This document shows, piece by piece, positions 57,701-64,000 of a DNA stretch of 64,000 nucleotides. How positions within the stretch are numbered: the stretch's first letter is position 1; the number at the start of each line of letters is the position of its first letter. A model generated the notes under the pieces. That model saw only the letters and a list, made by a program, of their open reading frames with translations. It did not search any database and was not told the origin of the DNA. The translations under genes and the position numbers were made by a program. The DNA comes from Hydractinia symbiolongicarpus (lineage: Eukaryota > Cnidaria > Hydrozoa > Anthoathecata > Hydractiniidae): NCBI RefSeq assembly GCF_029227915.1, contig NC_079882.1:26727001-26791000 (forward strand). Direction: 5' to 3'.

Positions 57701-60642
57701 ACGACTTCTTGATTTTTGCCAGAAATACGGAATCGCACAATGAAAGATTAACCTCACTCCTTGAATGATTTAAACAACACGGTGTAATACTAAATGCGAC
57801 CAAATGCGAATTTCACAAAACGCCGATTGAGTTTCTTGGGTACCATTTGTCAAAAGATGGTGTGACACACACAACCACAAAAACTGAAGCCATCACAAAC
57901 TTCAAACAGCCAGAATCTATAACTGAACTATGATGGTTTATGGGCATGGCCCAACAAGTTGGAAAAATCTCACCCGATCTAGCTAAAGCAAGTACCCCAT
58001 TACGTGATTTATTGTCAACCAAAAATGAATGGGTCTGGAACCATATGGACGCGTTAAACCAAGTGAAAACAATGCTATCTTCACTGGCAACATTGCAGCT
58101 ATATGACATTAAGAAGCCTACGAAAAACCAAGTAGACGCTAGTAAACTTAATAGACTTAGCGTCATTCTTTATCAACAACACAAAGATAAGTACATGCCT
58201 GTCACCTGTGCCTCTAGATACCTAACAGAAGCCGAGAAGAACTACTACCCTATTGAACTTGAGATGCAAGCCATCACCTGGGGATGCAAGAAGATAAATA
58301 TGCATCTACAAGGCCAACCTCACTTTTTGGTACAGACTGACTATAAACCCCTAATACCAATAGTAAACTCTAAACAGCTAATGGACATGTCCCCACACAT
58401 ACAAGCCATGCAGATGAAACACCTGAGGTACAATTTCACAGCCGAACATGTGAAAGGTGAAGACATGTTGGATGCAGATGCTTTCTCAAGAGCATCAACA
58501 CAAGAACCACAACCAGTGGATGAAGATGGGAACATAGAAATCACCACACACCTACATTCCATAAATGCCTGTCTCCAACCAAGAGATCAGAGAAATACAA
58601 CTAGCAACAGCCAAAGATGGAGTACTACAACAACTCATAAATCAAATGAGGTCAAGATGGCCTAACACAAGGTCAATGTACAAATCTTCTGGGACAGCCG
58701 CACCGACCAGAAATCCAGGGTTTAATACTGAAAGGACAATGCAAAGTTATACCTTCGATCATGCAAAGAGACATGCTGCAAAGGATTCATGCCGAACACT
58801 TGGTAATGGAACGTTCCAAAAGTCGAGCAAGACAAACATGTTTTTGGCTGAAAATGAACGAGCAGAACGAAACCTCTTAAGACAGTGTCCAACTTGTGAA
58901 AAACACAGAAGTTCTAATTCATCATGCCCACTCAAGCCACCACCTCTATCAACCAGACCGTGGAAAAAAAAAATAGGAACTGACTTATTTCAAGTCAACG
59001 GCAAAACATACATCGTTATCACTGATTACTGCTCCTTATTCTCAGAAGTTTACCTGTTATCGAAACCAACCTCCGAACAGATAATAGAGGCTGTGAAGGA
59101 CACATTTTCAAGACATGGAATCCACACAGAGCTTGTCTCGGACAATGGATCTCAATACACAATCTTATACAATTAAAGTAGCAAAAGGAAAAGTAACATG
59201 TCGAAATGTTAAGGACATTAGAAAAGTTCATACACTGACGCTGGAGGAATCAAAACCAGTGGTAACGATCAGTACATTACGTACACAGAGTTCAAACGCT
59301 CTACCAACTCGACACGAAGCCGATGGAGAAAGCGACTCAGATGAAACCATCCCATATGTTGATAGTGATTCCGAGGACGAACAGGCAGAAGAAAGAACGC
59401 CTGATGAGACACAAACAGAAGATTCCGAGAAAACATATGTTACAACTTCAGGCAGACAAGTGAAGAGGAAGACACCTGTAGACTACAAGGACTTATAAGC
59501 GAGAGACAAAAGTGTGCACAGGAGACATTTTATATATATTCACACTTTATGTTACTATTTTGTTATTTACAGTCTTTGTCATGTAGTATATAGTATGCTG
59601 GAAGCAAAGGGGGAGATGTTATATCCGACATGCTTCGGCCTGTTTGGCATAATATCCACCGCTCTGGTTCAGGCTTCATCTTAAAACGTAAACATAACAG
59701 CATATCACTTGAAATATGTATCTACTCCTCAGTAAAGAAAAAATGTTTGCCAATACAGGATCATATTGAAAACTTAATAAAAATGTAAAAACTTTGGTTC
59801 TAAGAAAAACAAAAGATTTTACATATGAATAAAAGAAAATATTTTTGTTATTTGAGTCAGGTACAAATAGAAAAAAAAATATCTAAGTACGGTGTGCAGT
59901 GGCTATAATAGCCACTTCAGTAATTATACCAGTTGTTTTGTTGTTTATTTGAAAACAAAAAATAGCACCATTTCATGTTTAAGTTTATATTTTGTCCCTC
60001 CAATACGCATAATGTAAGCCCTGAACGTGATTTTCACATAAGCAGCCCTGTGAATCCAAAGTACTAAAAGTCAACACATTGGCAGCAACAGCAGCAAAAT
60101 TTTGCAGACCTACAACGAAAATAAGGTCAGCAAAACCAATTTAAAGGCATATCATAGATCAACACGTTATATCCTCCTTTTCTCTAGGGATTTAAATGAC
60201 AAATTTTTTCAGGGTCTGAATAACTTTAAATACAGATTCATATGTAAGATTGAAATGGAGTAAGGTATTTTTTCTTTGTCTGCAACAAAAGATGTATTAA
60301 AACTAATGTTAATATTTTTCTTATTTTTTTGTCTACATCCTTATATAAATGCTATTACAAAATTTTCTTGGCATGCCCACCATGGCACACATATAGAGCA
60401 GCAAAGGCTGTCCTTGAATCAATGTAGCTTGGCTTTCAGATCGACAATGCTGAATGCTAATGTGAATTCACAGGACTGCATAAGCATATCCCAGCCAGAT
60501 CTTGAAATTTTACTTCCTTATAAAAGAAAAAACTTTAAAAACGGAAATTGACGTAAAAATACAAACCTCCTGCGATGCCCTCACACATGAGGAAGAAACA
60601 TACTAAAATGACAAGCCATTTGGTTTTAAAAACCCTATTCAT
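47296..60642 (-). CDS. VEGF receptor-like tyrosine kinase, 7 Ig domains, 17 exons
   Basis: Seventeen minus-strand exons join in frame to 1213 aa: 60642-60567 (signal peptide [20 protein letters not shown]), 55041-54709, 53226-52897, 52809-52513, 52398-52208, 52113-51978, 51760-51476, 51387-51067, 50704-50447, 50238-50072, 49990-49840, 49554-49396, 49279-48978, 48895-48702, 48618-48375, 47625-47519 and 47386-47296. Seven Ig-like domains precede a transmembrane helix ([20 protein letters not shown]) in exon 10. The kinase has [33 protein letters not shown] and DFGLARDIY-type motifs, plus [22 protein letters not shown] before the P-loop is VEGFR-like. The tail has several Tyr sites (SDYLDF, DYLMPE, NEYLEA). 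It would bind a VEGF/PDGF-type ligand and signal by autophosphorylation. Oddities: a 36-residue basic insert in the N-lobe, a short kinase insert, and a retrotransposon in intron 1. FGFR is an alternative relative. Confidence 0.92.
51788..51947. repeat. (CAAA)n microsatellite in RTK intron
   Basis: About 35 CAAA/AAAC tetranucleotides with slight interruptions at the ends. Long VCLF-type frames predicted here are translations of the repeat only. Confidence 0.97.
54676..54703. repeat. (AT)n microsatellite at RTK intron start
   Basis: About 13 AT dinucleotides directly downstream of the splice donor of the first Ig exon. Confidence 0.93.
55781..55863 (+). repeat. 5' LTR
   Basis: 83 bp, TG...CA ends, nearly identical to the 3' copy. 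Unusually short for an LTR. Confidence 0.92.
55935..56740 (+). pseudogene. gag remnant of the gypsy element
   Basis: Frame-broken plus-strand blocks resemble gag capsid ([20 protein letters not shown]-type helices at about 56165-56230). A Cys/His-rich nucleocapsid segment lies at about 56637-56715 (CKFCTRSH.. followed by CPAWGRKC). Several frames are needed to read it. It would package element RNA but is not intact. Confidence 0.65.
56801..59176 (+). pseudogene. pol remnant: protease, RT, RNase H, truncated integrase
   Basis: Visible blocks: aspartic protease [12 protein letters not shown] (about 56860); RT with [19 protein letters not shown] (about 57508) and a TDDFLIFA catalytic box (about 57700); RNase H with [12 protein letters not shown] (about 58330); integrase zinc-finger-like CPTCEKH (about 58890) and core start [18 protein letters not shown], with a second SDNGSQY block at about 59140. 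The frame then stops and the third catalytic residue region is absent. Internal stops at 57607, 57766 and 57931 are all TGA; at least one indel lies near 57333-57410. A following frame to 59498 (acidic, [11 protein letters not shown] end) may be the displaced pol C-terminus. Not functional as read. Confidence 0.82.
59617..59699 (+). repeat. 3' LTR
   Basis: 83 bp, same ends as the 5' LTR. It is preceded by the polypurine tract at about 59605-59615. Confidence 0.92.
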
Positions 60643-60711
60643 ATCTTCAGCAGAATGTGACAGTCATGTAGCTATATTAAATTAAATATATATAATCTGA
60701 AATATAGAAAT

Positions 60712-60737
60712 GTAGCTAGCTAGCTAGCTAGCTAGCT
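60712..60737. repeat. (TAGC)n microsatellite
   Basis: Six tandem TAGC units, self-complementary when offset (AGCTAGCT). It lies just upstream of the first RTK exon. Confidence 0.9.
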
Positions 60738-61481
60738 TTACATGCACAATGAACAGGTCATGCTGGAAGAATTTCACTTAATAGTAAACCATGCTGAACA
60801 CAAGGGAAAAATGCAACACTGTAATGACATTTTGTCAAAACCATTCGTATAGCTACTACCCACTTTTAATTCAAAAATCTGAACATTTTTTTGTGTCGAT
60901 AAATCAAAGAAAGGGTAAGAGCAATTTTGTGGTTTGCGATTGCTAGTTTTCTTTTTTATTTAAGCCATATTTCAAGATTTTCTGTATTTCTTCGTAACAC
61001 TATTGTAACTTCGATTTTAAACCTGTAGCTAAAAGTCAAAGAAGGTGGGTGGGGTGTTTTGTAAACATAGAAAAACGAAAGCGAGAAAATGAAAAAGAAA
61101 AGTTAAAATTGACCGTCGTCTGCTTGAGACTGCTGATTCAGCAAAACTCCATCGTTGGTCTTCGTATCAATTTCTTCAACACGCTGGGGTTTCTTGACCG
61201 ATTTTTTGAAAAGAAAATTTATAGTTTCTACCGATCATATTAGCACATCAGCATTTGATATTTCGGCTTTCTGTCTTTTTTTCTCGCCATTATTACTCTC
61301 AATGTCCAGTCGGAAGTTTATTCAGTCTTCAGGACACGGACTTTGTTTTTTTCTATATAACCTTCTTTATTTGTATTTTATCTAAGAAACTCTAATGAGT
61401 ATGTTAATGACTATTTCTGAAAAAACGTTATAGTTATAAATTCCCCAGATTTGAACAAAATCCGCCAATACTGAGAATAGG

Positions 61482-61571
61482 CAATCTCGTCCCCGGGCTT
61501 TTTTTCGCTTTTAGGCGAACGCGCTAGCCACATTTTGAGAAAGCGAAAAAAAAACCCTGGGGACGAGATTG
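61482..61571. repeat. 90-bp foldback element, CAATCTCGTCCCC termini
   Basis: The left end CAATCTCGTCCCCGGGC and right end CCTGGGGACGAGATTG are inverted. The inner GCGAAAAAAA tracts also pair. Related to the elements at 35164-35244 and to the isolated half-site at 30479-30497. Confidence 0.9.
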
Positions 61572-63761
61572 GCCAGTAACTATTCTAGCTACTGACGTTC
61601 AGCCATCGTCCAGGAAATGTCGAACTTAAACTGTTAACGCGTATTAGAAAGAAGTTTTGGTCCATTTTGTTACAAATATAATAGTGAAAAATGTGTCTAT
61701 ACGTATGTTTATTTAATTTTAGGGTTTTAGGGTAGATCAACACCGCTAGAGAAAGCCAAGTCAGGGTTAAGCCCAGGGCTTGTGGAAGAATACGGCAAGG
61801 TACAATTTATTAAGCCCTCTTTTAATAAGTGCCAAACCTTAAAATCATTCCTGCTGACAGAATTAAGCATTGATTGCGTCAATGAAGTTCTAACTTTAGC
61901 CGTTTTTCGTTTGACAAACCCTTGTCTTCCGAAATACCTTAATCATGAAATTTTCGCACTTGATAATCCGTGTTTTACTGGCGTAAATAAATCTAAGATG
62001 GATGAAGCTTTTGAGTCGCCAATCAAACATACAAATCGACCCCTTTATATAAAATAAAAGTTAAGATTTTACAAGATTTTAATTTTAAAAGTAATCGCGT
62101 AGCTTCTTTATACATATTACTCGTACCAAGTGCGCGAAAATTAAATGTGTGCTTAACCAAACCTCGTTCCTAGGGTATTTGCGAAAAAGATTAAAAATTC
62201 AATTTAAAGTATTCAAGCATCCAATATGGGTGATGGTTGTGAGTGAAAGTGTTTTTTCATTTCCGTAAGAACTTTTTTTGCATTTTTAGTTAGGTTTTCT
62301 TCATTTATAAAACTTTTTGACATTCTTTTTAACAAAAAACGATAAAGTAAATAAATTCTGTAAGAGTTAAAAATTTGCAAAAAGACATTTGATGTTAGGA
62401 TAACCGTCCCTTTACTTAAAATAGATAGACAACTGAAGAACTAGAAGCTAACAATAAACACATTTCTTTCTTATGTGTATAACTAGTTTGTTATACTAAA
62501 ATTATTTTCGATAGCTTCAAAACATGGTCCAAGAATTGGTTATAGTAGTTGGTTATAAACGTCTACTGCTGATCATCGCATATGCTGTGTTGTTATAACG
62601 ATTATACTTTTTTACACGCCAGCATTCATTTGCCGATGTGATTGAAACGTTCACAAACACGCTTTGGCGCTGCTGCATACCCACAAGACTTTAAGAAACT
62701 GTTCATACTATGAAACAGCTCGGTTTATTTAATTATCATTTCCATAGAATAACAACTTTAGTATTTGCCACACTGTTCTTATTAGGATTTCTATTTCTTG
62801 ATGGTTAGATATACATCACCATTATCTTACCACCGGTTAACTGGGGTACCCACACTTACCGTTTATTCCCATGTTGTGGAATAAACAATCGACCTTGTGA
62901 TTTCAAAGCGAAGTTCTAACTATTAACCACAGAAGTACATTTCATTAAAAAAATCATTTCCTCGAAAAATCATTGGTTAGAAAGACGACGCTGTACATAA
63001 TCTTCTACATTACTTTATATAAAATTATATAGTCATTACAAACTTAGAAGCATAATTAAATATACACGGTATTAATATTTTCAAATTTGAAAATTTACCA
63101 CTCATTAATTTTTAATTTCGATTCCACTGTTCAAAAGAAATTAGCCACACTTGAGAAAGTATCGGTGCAAATGATGTGACTTCTTTTCAAAAAAAGGGCT
63201 GTGCTTATTATATGTTGTTCTTCACCTTACAAATTCATACATATGAATACAAAACAAAATGCTTGAACTTACTGTATTGAGATTTATTTTCGCGTACATA
63301 ATAAGTTTACGCCAACCTCAAGGATTTTATGATTCGCAAAAATAAATCCACATCAACGCTCACAAAATTGGGCTCGCAAAAATAAATTCACGCAAAAAAA
63401 AACCAATAAGGTACTCGCTAAAATCTCAATTTGTGAATATATATAAATAAACGTGCGTACTTACATAAAAAGTGTATTAGCAAAATTAAATATACAGTAT
63501 GCAAAAACAATACGAATAATATCAAAAATAAAGACATATATAATACAAATATATATATATATATTTAAAAAATTTATTTTCTACCAGGTGTGGGTATGTA
63601 ATGAAGTTCGTCTTTACATTTGTCAATCTTATTGCTGTAGTCGCACTGTCGCAACTTACTTTATCTACGTCATATAAAGAGTTGAAAGGCTTATGTGAAA
63701 TGGAAGTCTTTCGTTGTAGCAACAACAGTAAGAGCAGACTAGCTCTTCGCATTCCTTTTTA

Positions 63762-64000
63762 TTAGACGATAACATCCGATCCGTCGTACCGAAAAGATGA
63801 AGGAGTTTGGTAGTGATCAGCAGGAGTCATGGGCACATAACCCTCAGTTGGTGCTGGGGGAAGGACAGATTTGTCGTTGTCATAGAATCTGAAATTACAT
63901 GAATTTTGCAATTATTGTAAAGAACTTTAATAGAGGCTGATAACACGGGATGTGATTTATGCAAATATGCTACCTACCCATTACTAGGTGGAGGAACGTA
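63762..64000 (-). CDS. C-terminal exons of a further gene (partial), YVPM-tailed
   Basis: The last exon 63888-63762 and the end of the exon before it (64000-63978) join in phase (AATGG|GTAGGT donor; TTTCAG acceptor). They read YVPPPSNGFYDNDK, then APTEGYVPMTPADHYQT, and end SDVIV before TAA. The stop overlaps an AATAAA polyadenylation signal. Tyr-rich tails with a Y-x-x-M motif recruit PI3-kinase p85 SH2 domains (family knowledge), and the hydrophobic VIV end resembles a PDZ ligand. It could be the tail of another receptor or an adaptor. The rest of the gene lies outside the window, so identity is open. Confidence 0.6.

Larger units (their letters stand above)
55781..59699 (+). mobile_element. 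Ty3/gypsy LTR retrotransposon with 83-bp LTRs
   Basis: The LTRs at 55781-55863 and 59617-59699 are 83 bp each, begin TGTTATATCCGACATGC and end AACATAACA, and differ at about two positions. The target duplication GCATA flanks them (55776-55780 and 59700-59704). A primer-binding site TGGCGCTGCGAACAGG directly follows the 5' LTR. A polypurine tract AAAGGGGGAGA directly precedes the 3' LTR. Gag, protease, RT, RNase H and a cut-short integrase are present in that order, all plus strand, with several lesions. It sits in intron 1 of the receptor kinase, in antisense orientation. Confidence 0.93.
60646..63761. other. Intergenic region upstream of the RTK gene
   Basis: This stretch would contain the receptor-kinase promoter, but no specific element could be identified. 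It holds a TAGC microsatellite, one foldback element, a 9-bp-stem hairpin (about 62862-62888), TTCGCRAAAATAAA-like words at 63,290-63,400 and a few chance ORFs (for example 61782-62057). Confidence 0.5.

Noticed and set aside
59115-59498. 127-codon plus-strand ORF as an independent gene
   Set aside because: Lies between the integrase remnant and the 3' LTR; best explained as displaced pol C-terminal sequence of the gypsy element.
61782-62057. 91-codon plus-strand ORF
   Set aside because: Composition is somewhat protein-like, but no motif, start context or exon partner supports a gene.

Overview
The window is AT-rich, intron-rich animal DNA, most likely from a cnidarian and plausibly a hydrozoan. 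The pointers are consensus GT-AG introns, a VEGFR-like receptor tyrosine kinase with seven Ig domains, intronless Methuselah-like 7TM receptors, and a dense load of transposons (non-LTR, Ty3/gypsy, THAP/YqaJ, HECT/integrase, tRNA-SINE and short foldback elements). The species cannot be fixed from the sequence alone.

Layout. (1) 1-12.0 kb, minus: a coronin-7/POD-1 gene of about 28 coding exons. One intron (about 6.1-9.0 kb) carries nested mobile DNA. (2) 12.0-16.3 kb: a tRNA-derived SINE, then a nearly full-length but broken PHD-APE-RT non-LTR retrotransposon (minus). (3) 16.8-18.8 kb: two inverted copies of one small DNA transposon forming a 2-kb palindrome. (4) 19,062-24,734: a complete-looking 5.7-kb DNA transposon. 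It has about 0.3-kb inverted arms made of a CpG-rich 20-bp repeat, a perfect 8-bp target duplication and two plus-strand genes: a UBZ/CUE/HECT-like protein and an rve-type DDE integrase. It is the most striking object in the window. (5) 27.2-30.0 kb, plus: DCPS, the scavenger mRNA decapping hydrolase (4 exons). (6) 30.6-33.2 kb: a Penelope-type fragment, a foldback element, a 21-bp tandem array and an unrecognised minus-strand gene with an acidic tail. (7) 35.8-43.1 kb: two paralogous intronless 7TM receptors, tail to tail. (8) 43,688-46,658: a compact transposon with convergent YqaJ-nuclease and THAP-DDE transposase genes. (9) 47.3-60.6 kb, minus: a 17-exon VEGFR-like receptor kinase. The model stays in frame from signal peptide to stop (1213 aa), and its first intron is occupied by a Ty3/gypsy element with 83-bp LTRs. 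(10) Right edge: the last two exons of another minus-strand gene whose tail has a YVPM motif.

The host genes are unrelated housekeeping, signalling and cytoskeletal genes, with no operon-like logic. The mobile elements are the organised systems: each pairs a DNA-breaking enzyme with an accessory protein (HECT-like or YqaJ nuclease) inside its own inverted repeats. All exon boundaries were read by eye from GT/AG signals and reading-frame continuity. Family calls come from recognised motifs, not from database searches.
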